A stretch of 64,000 nucleotides of DNA from Copromyces sp. CBS 386.78 (Eukaryota > Ascomycota > Sordariomycetes > Sordariales > Sordariaceae), in contig MU839148.1 in assembly GCA_030685235.1 (NCBI GenBank), positions 124,001-188,000 on the forward strand, in the 5' to 3' direction. This document shows, piece by piece, positions 13,197-25,997 of the stretch. The first letter of the stretch is position 1; each line of letters starts with the position of its first letter. A program made the position numbers and the translations under genes. The notes under the pieces were generated by a model. It was not told the origin of the DNA and made no database searches. It saw only the letters and a program-made list of their open reading frames with translations.

Positions 13197-16100
13197 TTAC
13201 CCCCCTCCTTCCCTCTCCCCCTCTTACCTTACTATCTTATCGTAATCGTATAGTACCTACCTTCTATTTCTTTATTAACTAAAAAATTTATTAAATAACG
13301 ATCGCTCTTACCCGTAGGCTTCTAATAGGATAGGTAGCCGTACGTATAATTATACTTAGAAATCTATCTATAAAAACCCCCTTCTTCTATAGCTTTTCTC
13401 TTTTTCTTTTTTCTTCCTTTCCTTATCCGCTATTTAATTATTAAAGTAAATACTATTTTTTAATCCCTTTAACTATTTATAAATATTTATACGTATAAAT
13501 ATTCCGCCCTATTTCTTTCGAATCTGAAATTTCCCCCTTCCTTAATATATATTCCTCCTTTTCGCTATATTCGCTCTAATCTCCCTTACACGCCTCTCCG
13601 CTTATTTTTATTAACTATAATTACGGTAGCGGTACCGCCGCTACTCCTAGTATTATTACTGCTCCTAGCGCTGCCGAAATTCCTAGGAAGTTTATTAAAA
13701 AGTATTATAGATTAGTAAATATTCTTCGTCGTTTCCTACCTTAATTATTCGTTAATTAATTATATTCTTTCGTAGGATAAATATAAACTTTTTATAGTCC
13801 CTTACGTTTTATGCTTTAGTATTAAATATAATTATATTATTAAATTTAATATTATTTTATACCTCTTTTACTATAATAATAATAAGAAATATAATTGCGC
13901 CTCCCCTTTTATTTAACGGTTCGCCGCCGCTTAGGAGGCGGTAGTACTTAAGTAAAAGGAGAAAACGCGCGTTTATATACGTTGGAATCTCGTTATTTAG
14001 TATAATATAACTAAATTTTTAAAGGACTAAGTTATTAATTAGTAAATTTTATCCTTTAATTTAAATTTATTAAATAAATAAAGTTAATAATAATTAAATA
14101 TAAATATAATCGGTTATTAGATTTCTCTAATTCTAAGGTCGCCGCCGCTCCTACTACCCCGGCCTATATTACTATTCCCGCCGCTGCCTCCGCTTCCGTC
14201 TATACGCCGTTCCCCAATTATATTACCCCTTCCTACATTCGTTCTACCATTTACTTCGCCGCTAAACTTACTATTAATAGCGTTATTAAATTAATTACTC
14301 GTTTAGAAGACTACGAGCGGAGGATTTTAAAATTAGAGGCCGAGGGTCGTTACCTTCGTAAGACTCTAAAGAAATAGTAATTTTAAAATTTAAAATAGAA
14401 ATTCTTAGTAATTTATTTCGTTTACTAATTTTATTTCGTTATTATTACTAGCGTTATTATTTTATATATTCTATAATATAATAATTTACAAGCCCGTTAT
14501 TAATATTTATTAAGTTATACTTTATTTCGAAACGATTTAAGGCAGTTATATTAACGAATTCTTTTAAAAGTTCTTATATTTATTAAACTTATCCTTCCTA
14601 ATTAATTAAGAATATTTTATAATCCTTAATAATTTTTATATAGAGGATTTCCTTTATTATATATTTTTTTTTACTATCAATTATAATAGCCGGCGGCTAG
14701 GAGTCGGTAGTAATTTACCTTAATAGTAAATTATTTTTAATTCTTTTAAATAAATTAATATAAAATTTATCGAATACTTTCAAAGAAAGGTCGGAGAATT
14801 CTACTATAAATAGATTAAAGATTCGTAATATTATATATTTAGCGTAAACCTAGTCGAATTTTTTCTTCGGGCGCGCTATAAAGAAGTTTTTAAAATTAAA
14901 TTAAATTTTATTTTTTATTTTAAAGATTTTTACAAACTCCTTCTTATAATTAGTAAAATATTTTTACTTTTAAATAAATATAATTATTATCGTTTAATAT
15001 AAATTTATAATTTATTATAATATAAAAACGAAATTACTAGTTTTCGCTTACGGGTTTTTAAATTTTATTTCTATAGAAGGTGTTACAAAAGCTATTAGTA
15101 ATTACAGGTAGTAATTATAAGTAGTAAAGAAGGGAGATATTCTAATTACAGTATTAATCCGGCTATTAATTATTAATTAGGCAATTAAATATTAACAATC
15201 CTAATCGTTTTAAATATAATTAATAAAAAAATTTAGGAATATTTAGACCTCTTAGTTTATCTTTTCGGGGCCGCTATTTATTTATAAATAGAAAGTAATA
15301 CTTAATAATTATTTAATTTTTAAAAAGTCGTAGAAACGCTTTTAAAAATAATTAATTTAATTCGTACTTTTATTATTAATAATAGAATATAGCTAATTAT
15401 AATATTTTATAAAATAATAGAGAAACGCTTTTACGACTACTTTTACTTTTATAAATAGGATAGGTTCGAAGATTACTATTTTATTAAACTTATTTTTAAT
15501 AATAAGAAGGTTAGTATAGCTTCTTATAGAGGGGAAATTAATAATAAAATTTATTTAAATTTTTTTAAAGAATTAGTTAAAGATGGGGAAGGGTTTTAAT
15601 AGCCCCTTTTTCTAATTTCTCTAATATTTGACTTTATTATACGTATTATAATTAATTAAGAACCAACGGATATACATATTTATTAATAGCTAATAGAAGT
15701 CTTTATTTATAATATAAATAGTGCCCTCTCTTTTAGGGTAGCTTAAAGCCTTCGAATTATAGGTTTTTTAAATAATACGAATACGAAGAACGTTCTTTTC
15801 TAAATTTTCTAAGGATATATAGAGAATAGCCGCTTTTATAATTACGGAAGCGCTAGGAATTTAGATATACCTTCTATAATAAAATTTATTTAATTTATTA
15901 ATTATATATTCGCCGAACTATATTTTTAGGCCTTATATTAATATTAAGAGGGTTTTATTTTCGTTAATAATTGTTTAATAGATTATTTAATAAATTTCGT
16001 CTTTTTAAGAGAGTTTATTATAGAATTATTATAAATCCGGATTTTTAAATACTTTTACACCCTTCTTTACAATAGTAGTAGGCGCTATACGAATATAATT

Positions 16101-16859
16101 TTTAAAAGCGGTTTAAGAAATAAATTGTATATCTTTCGTTTTAGCGTTTACACTATTAAATTTATCCTAGTCCCAATAAAATAGAGCGTTTAAAATTATA
16201 ATAAATTTACCTAGGTAGTAGAGGATTTCGAAATTGAAATAGGAGAGAAATTCGGTTTACTATATTTAGCGTTTAGAAAGTTAATGCCTTTTTATAAAGT
16301 ATTTAAAATTACGGTAATTCGTTATTATTATAAATTTTTTATAATTGCGAAATTCGGCCGATTATTCTTCTATATATTTAATAACAATTAATATTTCTTT
16401 ATTATAAATAGGGTAATTACGTTCGACGGATATTAATTTCTACGAATAATAGGCGATAGTAGTTTTCTAGCCGTTTTTCTCTTAGGTGAATACGCTACCG
16501 AAACTATAACTATTATAATTTATTTTGAGAAAAGTAAGGAGATTTAGATTTTATTAGGTAAAAATAGGAATTTTTATAAATAATTATTTTAATTTTTTAA
16601 AGGCTTTATTATATTCTTTAATTTATTCGAAAGGGACCCTTTTATTTATAAATACAATTAATAGTCCTATTATAGAAGAGAAAGTTTTAATAAATATCCA
16701 GTAATAATTAATAAACCTTAAAAAGTTCTTTACCCCTTTTTAAAACGTAGGTACCTCCTATTCGACGATCGCTTTAATTTTCTCCGGATTTATTTAAATG
16801 CCGACCCTTACAATTATAATAAAATTGAAATATTTAATATTCTTAATAATAAATTCGTA

Positions 16860-17240
16860 CTTCTTCGGGTCGAGATAGAGATTTATAATTATTATATATT
16901 TTACGACTTTACGTATTTTAACTATATAATCGGCCTTCAAATTAAATAAGAAGACTAGTACATCGTTTATATAAGCGGAGGTAAATTCGTCGAAATAATT
17001 ATTTAAAATATTATTAATATACTATTAAAATATTATAAGTATATTATATAGCTTAAATAGTATTATTATTTATTCGAATAATTTATAATAGTATTTAAAC
17101 GCTATTTTACCTTCTTTGCCTTTTATTATACAGATTTTATAGAAAGCTTGTACTACGTCTATTTTAGTGAGCTACTTTATTTTAATAATAATTTTAAAAG
17201 TTTCTTTAATTAGCGGTAAGAGGTAGCGGTCCGTTTTAGT
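16860..17240 (-). pseudogene. Element C reverse transcriptase remnant
   Basis: On the minus strand around 17185-17090 the sequence reads L-T-K-I-D-V-V-Q-A-F-Y-K-I, then K-E-G-K-I-A-F-K. This is the L-T-K-I-D-V-R-x-A-F-x-K-I motif of Gypsy reverse transcriptases followed by the usual x-x-A-F-x-T-R region. Stops interrupt the flanking reading frame. The open frame at 19140-19496 on the plus strand is antisense to the 5' part of this element and has no support as a gene. Confidence 0.7.
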
Positions 17241-19496
17241 AATAGCGTTAAGAGTTTTATAATTGTAATAGAAGTGGAGATTACTATTAAGCTTTCTAGT
17301 AAAGAGTATTAATATAATTGTAGGGGAATTGTTAGTACGAATAAACCCCTTATCTATAAAGTTTTTAATTATTTTCTTTAATATTAAGGATTCTTTTTAA
17401 AATATATTATAGAGGTAATTTATAAGTAACGGGAATTCTTAATTAGTTTCGTCTTTTTTAATTTTAATTTTATAATTAATATTTAAGTAATAGGGATTAA
17501 ATTTATCAGCTTTAGATTATTTTTAAACGAATAAAAGATTGTAGAATTTTACGAGGATACGCTTTTGTAATTCCTCTTTTAGTAAATTAATTTTCGGTTT
17601 AAGAATTTTTTTAATATTTTATAGGTTGACCGAAAATATTATTAATTCTACGGCTCTCCGGCTATTCTATTTCCGGATCCGATTTATAGTAGCTATAAAT
17701 ATAGTCGCTATATAGTAAATAACTTCTTTAATTTCTTTTTCTTTAGGGGATAACCCCTTTAGGGAATACCTTAAGTATAGTATTTAGTAACCGGTTATAC
17801 TATATTAGAATTTATATTTGTAAGGGATAGAATAGGTTTTTATCGTTATTAATTATAGTTTTCTTAAAATAATTGGGAATTTTAATTGTGGGATAATATA
17901 AATGTAAATTATAGAATTATATTTATAAATATCCATTTTAAAATATATTATCCCTTTAATTTTAATTCCCTTTATTTTGGCGGACGTTCCTTTAACTATT
18001 CTTTTAAGTATAGGGATTATAGGAATTTTTAATTATTCGACGACTTTCTTACTAATTATGGTATAATATTAATAATCTTTATTAATAAGGGTATAGAAAC
18101 CATTTTTATTATTAATAATTATAGGTATTTTTAAAATATTTATTTTTATAGGACCCGGGAAATTCTCTATTCCTATTTCTTTATTTAGTATTTTAGAGCG
18201 TTCTTTTATTCGATTACGTAAGGGAATTATTCTTTTTCTAATTCGTTAGTAATAGAATAATTGTCGTTGTTATTATTTTTTAGTATTGGCTCTACTTTGG
18301 GCTTAGTTTTAGTAGCCCTAACGTTAATAGTAGTAGGATATTAAATAGGTAGGTATTTGCAATTGCCAATTATATGTCCGTTCGTTCTATATTGTAAGTA
18401 GAAGCTTTAAGTGCAGCGTTTATTTTTTTCCTTTATAGAGACTTATTTGGCGCGCTTTTTATTCTTATTATTTTTCGTCTTCGTATACCCTATCGTTATA
18501 GGGGTATTTCCGTCCGTATTTTTGGGGAGGGTAGCCGGGGCGGTTTAAGTATTTTAATAGCGGAAGAATAAGTTTTAATAGGAATTATAATAGTTATAAG
18601 AGGTATAATTCGGGAAGATATTATTATTTTCGTATTTATATATAATATTTTTTAATTATTCGACGTAAAAGGAGTAAATTTAAAGTATACGAATAGAGAT
18701 TAATTAGTTATAGAAACCGGTAAATACTAAGGTTTTTAACTAGGCGAATTTAGAATTATTTTCCTAAGCGAAATTATTAATTTTAATAAAATTAGTTTTA
18801 AAAGTAGGGAATTATTTAAATAGGGTTTAATTATTTTTCTAGCGAATTAATTGTAAGTAAGTAAATATAAAGCGTTTTTTATTCTTATTACCGAAGACCT
18901 TTTTTAATTAATTAAAGAAATCTTCGAAGTTATATATTCTATTCACTCTTCCCTAACGTTAGAAGGCTTTTATTATAGGTATTTTATTAGCGGAGAAGGT
19001 ATTTAATAATATTAATTATTTAAATTTATTATTAGTAATAATTCCAGTAATTTTTTCCTTTTTATAAGTAAACTTTAATCGAATTATATAGAGATTAAAG
19101 GAAGCGGCGGTACTATCTTACTTTAATTAGCGAATATTCTTGCGCTTAGAATTGTATAACGAAGCGGCTTTTTATTCGGTATTAATTAGGGCATTCGGGC
19201 TAGCGGTAATTATTGTAGGGTATTACGTACTTTGGGAGGTAGAGCCAATTACGGCTTTAACGGCGGCGGAAAATTTATTATTAGTAAAGATTTCTATAGC
19301 GAAGGCTTTCTTATTTACGAGAATATGGAGGCGTTTATTTTCGAAGCGTTTAGCCTTTACAGTAGCGGTAGCCTATTATTCGATAATAGTAGTATTAGCG
19401 GTTGCGACGAAATTAACGGGTAGCCCTTTTATATTTAATTATACCGGCGGCGCCGGTCTATTTTATTTTATTAGGTTTATTATTAATAGAACCTAA

Positions 19497-19707
19497 TGTA
19501 ACGGGGATAGTACAGTTAATACGGGTATTGGTCGTATAGTTTAATTAAGGTTCTATAAAGAGGAGAAAAGTTTATTTGAGGCGGATCTACCGGAGGTGCG
19601 AGGTTTTGAGGGGGGCTGTGCGAGTATAGCTACGGAGATAGTTACGGCGTGATAGCTCTGGTCGTGAAGATTAGAGCGCTATAATTCCGGGCCCTAGTCT
19701 TATGATA
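19497..19707 (-). repeat. 5' LTR of element C
   Basis: A 211-bp partner of 12986-13196, with higher GC than its partner (GGCGGATCTACCGG and CCGGGCCCTAG are preserved). It is followed by the AATT duplication and the resumed integrase sequence of A. Confidence 0.9.
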
Positions 19708-19711
19708 AATT

Positions 19712-21023
19712 CATTTTACGTTTTTAAAATATTCTATATAAATAGTTTACTATTATTCGCAAATTAACTTCTACTTTCCACCCCTAAACTAACGTTTAAA
19801 CCGAACGTATTAATATAAAAATAAAATAATTCCTCCGTCTTTATATTAATTAAATATAAATTAATTAAACTAAATAGCTACCCCTCGCTAAATTTATAAA
19901 TAATAATACAACCTCTTTATCGACCGGTATCTCTCCCTTCTTTACCAATTATAGTTTCTATCTTCGAATAGGCATCGAACTACGTACCCCGCTATACCCA
20001 AATCTATTACCCGCTTAATTAAAAGAATATTATAAAATTAACAAATTAATTAACTATTTTTAAATAATTTAGGACTTTATATCTCAATAAATAAAATATA
20101 CTTAAATATAATATAAAAACAATACTAACCGTTACCGAATCGATTCGCTTAAATATAAGGAGGGGGATTTAGTATTCTTTAATATAATTAATTTCGCTAA
20201 CGGCTAACCGATATTAAAATTCTACCCCCGCTAAGAAGGACTATTTAAAGTTATATAAGCGGAATTTTATATAATATACCTCGCTTTACCCTCGAATATG
20301 AAATACGCCCCTATTTTTTACATTTTAATAGTTCAACCCTAAATCGGTAAAGGCCTATTTAATTAGAATACTTTAATAAATATTAAAATAAATAATAATA
20401 GAATTATAATTTATATAAATAATTATAAAGAACGTACTAAGTAAAATTTCAAAAAGTTTATCGACTATATTTAATTAAATAATAATACCTATTAATATTA
20501 CTATATATAATAGAAAAGCGATTATTAACCGACTTAGGAATTTAAAGCCAACGTTATTAATTACGAAGAAATAATCCTACGCTTTTATAAGGAGAATCCT
20601 AATAAACTAATACTTCCTGAAATTTAATAATAGCCCGAATATATTAACTCCGCTTTAGTACCCAAACTCGTACCCGCTCCCGAACCCCCCGAATCCGCTC
20701 TTAAACTACCTAAACGGCGCTCCGCCCGCCTAGTACGCCGCAAAACCACTATAATAATTAATATATTTATCCTACTACTAAATAGCGTTACAATTATTCG
20801 CGAACCAACTGAACCGCTAAACAAAAAAGTAGAAGAATCTTTGGCCTTACTATGCGGGAAGATCCTACGAAGGTTATTAAATATTTGGGCAAATAGGATA
20901 CTACCTATAAAGGTTATTAATTACAATAAGATATTAAAGGAGATAGAGTTATACGAGTAAAAATAATTATTATTATATATATATATCTTTAAAGCTACTA
21001 GAACTTCTTTTAAGGGGGGATAG
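19712..21023 (+). pseudogene. Element A integrase C-terminal remnant and 3' region
   Basis: Resumes the integrase of A (F-I-L-R-F, where intact Gypsy integrases have F-x-S-x-F-W). It continues through a Pro/Arg-rich tail near 20640-20760, ending with the purine tract before the right LTR. The minus-strand open frame in 20624-20824 is antisense to this tail and is not supported. Confidence 0.65.
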
Positions 21024-21244
21024 TATTATAGGATTAGGTTTATAATATGCCTACCCTATATTACCTCTTAAATGTACTATAATTATCGTTATAGCACGGT
21101 TACGTATAGGGTTATATACGCGCACGGCCTGGCTCCAGGGCTCTCGCCTATATAGCCAGTCCTCCGTACACATCCTTCCTTTCCTCTCCTTCGCACAATA
21201 ACGCATATCTTACCCTACCCCCAACAGTGCCTCACCCCGTGATA
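21024..21244 (+). repeat. Right LTR of element A
   Basis: A 221-bp LTR starting TATTATAGGATT after a purine tract and ending CCCCGTGATA. Its last 128 bases pair with window positions 1-128. Confidence 0.92.
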
Positions 21245-22899
21245 ATATATAAGGCTTCCCCTTTTAACTTTTTACTTTTTTTTTTTCTTTTTTTACCCCT
21301 TTATTACGTTTTTGAACTATAAGTCGCGTATAAGTTCTAAACTAAATACTAATACCGCATTATTTATTGCCCGCGGGTAAATAGGTAATTCGAATTGAGG
21401 CAAGTAGATTAATGTAGTATTATACGTATATAAGAAGAAAAAAAGAAAGAAAAGAGGTAGAAGTTGGGAGAAGTTAGGACTTTTGCCTTTTATTTTTCCT
21501 GAATTCCTTTTTTTCTTTTTTAAGCTCTTTTTCTTTTCTCTTAAGCTCTTTTTCTTTTCTCTTAAGCTCTTTTTCTTTTCTCCCAAGCTCTTTTTCTTTT
21601 CCCCCAGGCTTATTTTCCCTTATTTTTAATACCCTTTTATATAAATGAAATTAACGTATACAACTTAAGCGTTACAATTAAATTCAACGAAACGGTATAT
21701 AATAATAAGAAGTTAATAGTCAAATAGATTAACGAAGAATTAGTACTTATTATAGGTATTAATAACGATAAAGGCTTTTTCGTTATAAATACGGCCGCCT
21801 TTTATAAAATAAAGGAAGTTTTTAATACTTTCAATAAATACGGTATTAACCGAACTTTAATCTTTAACGGCCTTACCCCTCTACTACAACCCCTCAATAC
21901 CTATATTAATAAATTTATTAAGGCTTACCTTTTTAAAGTATACGATAAATATATTAAATAATAATAAATTATTAATAATAATTTTAATAAATAGACTCCC
22001 GCTAAAAAGAGGATTATATTTACCTATATTATCGTACGTACTATCGAGTTTTTTAACGATAATAATCCTAATTTAGTAGCTAAATCTTTCGTCGATTGTA
22101 GTATTTCCGTACGCCCTAATAGTATAGAGGATTATAAAATTAAAATTAAGGGTATTAATTAGAAGGAAATCGATTTTTCTAAGTATTAGGAAGCTAATAA
22201 TACCGATATTATTAACAACTATATTAAACTAGAGCTAGAAGGGGAAGCCGCCCTTAACGAATTGGGTATAATTTATAACGATTATATAATATCCTAATTA
22301 AAAGCCTTTTATAAATAATAATATATTTTCGGCTTTAATAAATTAAAGAAAGTTAAATTAATTACTAAACTTAAAATAGTTAACGAAGAGGCTCTTATTA
22401 TAACCGATATAAGGATAAATAATAAAGTTATTAATATCAAATAGGAGGGTATTAAAACGGCGCCGATTCTAATTAATTAATATTACTAATATTAATCCGA
22501 TTCGTCTTTAATAATAATCATTTCCTCTACTTATACAAATACCTTGCCTTCTTACTACTCTCTCTTAATCCCCTATTTATTACAACCTCGCTAATACTTT
22601 CTTCGTTCCTTTATAAAATACTTTACTAGATAATTATTATTTAAAATATAATTTTCAATAAACTACCTCTATCGTTCTCGAACCTAGTTAAAATACTAAT
22701 TACCGCTTTTAAAGAATAAACTAGTAACGTATATAAATTTAAGGGATGAAGGTTGACGGTAAATAATATTATATTCGTCGTTAATAGTAAAAATTCTAGT
22801 ATTATTAAAGTCTTTTATTACGTTTGTATAAGGAAATTAAATCTAGTTAGTAATATAAATTGTATGGGTTTTTATATATAAATAATATTGATAGTCCTA
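21245..22899. other. AT-rich RIP-degraded stretch, unclassified, at the left edge of the gene island
   Basis: Outside element A. It holds a T/C-rich tract with a 21-bp tandem repeat, then about 900 bases (21640-22500) of plus-strand coding-like but stop-riddled sequence, for example a run near 22080-22170 resembling K-S-F-V-D-C-S-I-S-V-R-P-N. I do not recognise the family. AT-richness fades between about 22540 and 22900. I see no intact gene. Confidence 0.6.
21520..21603. repeat. Tandem repeat, 21-bp unit, four copies
   Basis: Four consecutive copies of TTAAGCTCTTTTTCTTTTCTC, the fourth beginning CCAAG instead of TTAAG. On the minus strand one frame reads as a Lys-rich heptapeptide repeat (E-K-K-K-S-L-R), which explains a short open frame there; I do not consider it a protein gene. 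Confidence 0.9.
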
Positions 22900-25438
22900 A
22901 GGTTAATACGAGGCATAGTTATAAGGAGATGTTGTGAAAATATTGTCGTTTTTATGGCTGGCTGGTGTTGTTGATTGTTGTGTAAAAAGAAGGATAAAAA
23001 CGACGAGATCAATAGGAATTAGAAGGTTGGCGGTTACTAGAACCCCCTCTTTTGCTAAGGAACTAAACCCCCTTATATAGCTACGTTACACGTACCTACT
23101 GTGGATTGCATAAGCTGGAAACTAGACTACAGCTGGTTAGAAGGTATCCAAATCGACCGAGAAAAAGCGGTATTGGGTGTTGTCTAGTCTGTGATGAGAT
23201 AAGCTTTGAGCACACTCGTCTTGCCCCCTTTGCGCATTACGAACGCCGTGATCTGTTGAGATTGCTTCGACTTTACTGTTGACCGGTTCAACAGGAGGCG
23301 ACTGGCTACGGTTAATCGCTTCCTAGGCAGGCAAAGGGCGCATGCTCACTCTGTAGAGACCCTGACAAGCTGCCAAGTCTAGGAATGAAGCTTTTCCCTT
23401 CGCAGACAAAGTAGCATGGCGTACCCCTAGCACGTAATAAAACGAGGTGAGACTCTGACCAAGTTCAACTTGACTTGTAGAACTCATTCTGGTAGCACGC
23501 TGACCACATACACACTGAACTGACAAGGAGTGTGAGACAGGTAGAACGGCCGACGACCTCGATCTGGTTTTCCTACCAGGATGGAATTCGATTAAGCATC
23601 GATCAGCAAGCATGTTGTACCGTTGCTCATTCTCAGCTCGGCGATTCTGAGCCATCCCTTGGCTCGGGTCCGACCTCCACTGACAGCGCGAGAGCGGCTG
23701 GCCATTATGCGGGGCCCCGACTTTTCCCCCTTTTGGAGTTTGCTCTTCCGGGCCCGGCTCGCCAGGTTTCTCCAGCTTGTTATCGTTGGGAGCATGCCAG
23801 GCAGTCCGGCGGGTGACACAGTGGCTAGATGTGAGCGCGAAGGGCAGAAGGGTAGAGGCGGTCAGTAGAAAAGGCACGGAGCCTAAGACGGAGGAACTGT
23901 GCCAGTTCTGGGCAGCGGATGTTTGGGGCGCACAAGTGCTACGCGCAACAGCTTTTCTTGGAAGTTGTGGCGGTGGTTTGAGTTGGGGGCTCTCTTGACA
24001 ACGTCAGACGGCACGACGCTGCTATCACCATCCATCTCGAGTCGCCAAACATCGTGGGATATGAGAATGTAGGCAAGCGGCATCCCGTTTTCTCTGCTGC
24101 TTGTCCGCTTCTCTTGTGCTGGGTTGTCGTTGCCATCCACTCGGGCGAAAAGTTTGATGTTTTCTTTTGGGTGTTTGCACTGCGAGGTTTCCACCCGAAT
24201 ACCGACCGGCGGCGCGCCCGTGGACAGAGTGACGATACGTCCGTAATGGGAGACTTAACCCCGTTGGCACGGCTGCCGTGACGGATGCTGTGACGCTGTG
24301 GCGCGCCAGGTTTGCTCGTCCGTCTCGGGTTTGCCCATCGGTCCGACCTAGCGAGGGTTGAGGCTCTGAACTCCCTTGCAGCGCCTGTCCAGTTGCTGGA
24401 GAGGTGTCGTGAGTGTCTCGAAGAGCCCAAGACAATCTCGATGTGGACATGCAACTGTCCCGACGCCGCAGGACATGTTCGGAGGGATGTGTCGTGGTGT
24501 TATCGTCGAGGCGTCGGAAGCCGTTGTTATGCTATATATATATATATATGTTTGGGTGACAAGTTGACAGCGCAAACCTGATCCATCAAGGCACCGGAGA
24601 TCACGATGATGATGCTTCAAGCTGGTTTGGACAACGTGTCGACGTGACGCAGTTGCATGTCCAAACTCCAATGTCCACTTGTTATGGCTGTTGGAAGATC
24701 AGTGGAGTTGGAGAAAGGTCCAGACTTCAGAACTGTTTCGTTGTCCCGGCCTAATCGCACATTGGTTACTTTCCTCATTGAGCGTATTAGTGGTCAACCC
24801 GAACCCTTCCGTCTCTTCTACAGAGCTTGGACTTCGTATTCTCTTCTCCAACATGCCTATCATATCCGAAGGCCTCCGTTCTCCTACCTTCTCACCATTT
24901 CTACTTGGCCCATCACAATGGCTCTCTGCAGCTTGACCAGTGTCGTCTGGTTTGTCGTGGAAAACAACAAGTCCTTTGTGAGATGCGGTGCTAAGAAAAT
25001 GATGAGGCGGTTGGTGGACATCGTCTTTGCTTCTGTGCCTGCCGTCTAAACAATCACGCACCTCACCAAGCACTGCAGGAACAGGCGACATTGGCTGGTG
25101 CTTGGCTTGCTAAACAGACTCGACCCGCACTTCATTCCTTTCTTCTGTTGAGTGGAGGTCGTCAGATTGTTTCCGCTGTTGGTCCTCTTTTTTTTTCTTT
25201 TTTTGCTCTCCATCGTCATTCCGCATTCTTTTTCTTTTCTTCTTTTCTTTTGGACTTCTTTCTGGTTCATGGTAAAAGCAAGAATGACCCAGTTGCAGTC
25301 TGACAACAAGCTGTCTTAGGTCCCGGGCCGTTGCAAAGTGCCGACAAATCATAGAGAAAAGCGGAAGAGCCAAACAGTGCCATGTCCCATCACGAAAGAG
25401 CCTGCCGTTAAAAACAAAAACAAAGACCAAAAAAAAAA

Positions 25439-25470
<32 letters not shown>

Positions 25471-25997
25471 AAAAGAGAGAGAGAGAGAGAACAGACCCCC
25501 TGTGGATGCCGTGATAGGAAGCCTAGCCAGTCTGGTGTTTGTTCAGGTCCCCCGTGTTCCAAGGATCCGGCCTCAGTGGCGTCCCCAGTTCCCCTTGTTA
25601 GCAGCGGGAGCTTGTTCGGGCATCACCTAGTGGTACCTTATCTTTCGTGTCGTGTTGCCGGTCCATGATACCTGACGCCTTATGGGGTCGGTAAAGGGAG
25701 GTACAGTACTTGCATTTGTATGTGTCTTATGGAGGCTGGAGGTGCCTGAGTGGCTGTTCACAGGGTATCTAGACCTTGAACAGAAAAAGGTACCGTCCGT
25801 TCACTGACCTGACCCATCACTATCAGCCATCAATCCGCCATCAATCACCCTGGGCCGCGGACGGGACCTGCGAGATGAGAAAAAAAAAAGGGGGGTTATC
25901 ATTGGCACCACTCACCTCTCAGTTGTTTCCGATATCCGTGCTACCTATTAATACTACTGCGTAACTATTGACCTAATCACGGAGTTGCTCAGTCGAG
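22900..25997. other. GC-normal stretch without a supported gene, upstream of the RasGEF
   Basis: Base composition changes from RIP-type to normal at about 22.9 kb. Many short overlapping open frames occur on both strands, but none shows a recognisable domain, a consistent exon series or a favoured strand. Contents I can see: a TA microsatellite (24533-24549), T/C-rich tracts (about 25185-25260), a 27-base A run with a GA tail (25429-25491) and an A run (25879-25888). It probably contains the promoter and a long 5' leader of the RasGEF. A degraded gene cannot be excluded. Confidence 0.5.
25429..25491. repeat. Homopurine tract: 27 A, then GAAAA repeats and GA dinucleotides
   Basis: An uninterrupted run of 27 A (25429-25455) followed by GAAAAGAAAAGAAAAAAAA and a GA microsatellite. 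It lies about 510 bases upstream of the RasGEF start codon. The opposite strand is a pyrimidine tract, common in fungal promoters. Confidence 0.9.

Larger units (their letters stand above)
12986..19707 (-). mobile_element. Element C: RIP-degraded Ty3/Gypsy-like retrotransposon, minus orientation, nested in A
   Basis: Bounded by 211-bp LTRs at 12986-13196 and 19497-19707, both starting TGTAACGGGG on the plus strand. Flanking bases AATT at 12982-12985 and 19708-19711 are a 4-bp target duplication; joining the flanks restores the integrase reading of A. A pyrimidine tract just inside the left LTR (13197-13230) is the complement of a polypurine tract, so the element reads on the minus strand and its 5' LTR is the right one. 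Reverse transcriptase motifs on the minus strand agree. Total length is 6722 bp. Confidence 0.88.
1..21244 (+). mobile_element. Element A: RIP-degraded Ty3/Gypsy retrotransposon carrying two nested insertions
   Basis: The first 128 bases match the last 128 bases of a 221-bp LTR at 21024-21244, so A starts just outside the window. Its own sequence is 1-1259, 8611-12985 and 19712-21244, about 7.2 kb, a normal length for a full Gypsy element. Element B sits in the gag region and element C in the integrase; removing each and one copy of its target duplication restores a continuous reading sense (for integrase, a T-Q-F-I run crosses the C site). Reverse transcriptase remnants lie near 10890-11430. 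A purine tract (AAGGGGGGATAG, about 21012-21023) precedes the right LTR, confirming plus orientation. All frames carry many stops and the sequence is TpA-rich, so A cannot encode functional protein. Confidence 0.9.

Noticed and set aside
19140..19496. 118-codon hydrophobic plus-strand frame that looks like a membrane protein
   Set aside because: Lies inside element C antisense to its 5' coding region and stops at the LTR boundary; hydrophobicity comes from base composition.
21317..21586. 89-codon Lys-rich minus-strand frame
   Set aside because: Produced by the 21-bp tandem repeat; no sign of a real protein.
22900..23100. Possible solo LTR starting TGTTGTGAAAATATTG
   Set aside because: No target duplication or second copy could be seen; evidence too thin to list.
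23323..25562. Many overlapping frames of 60-184 codons upstream of the RasGEF
   Set aside because: They overlap on both strands, show no domain, and have no consistent exon chain; treated as chance frames in non-coding DNA.
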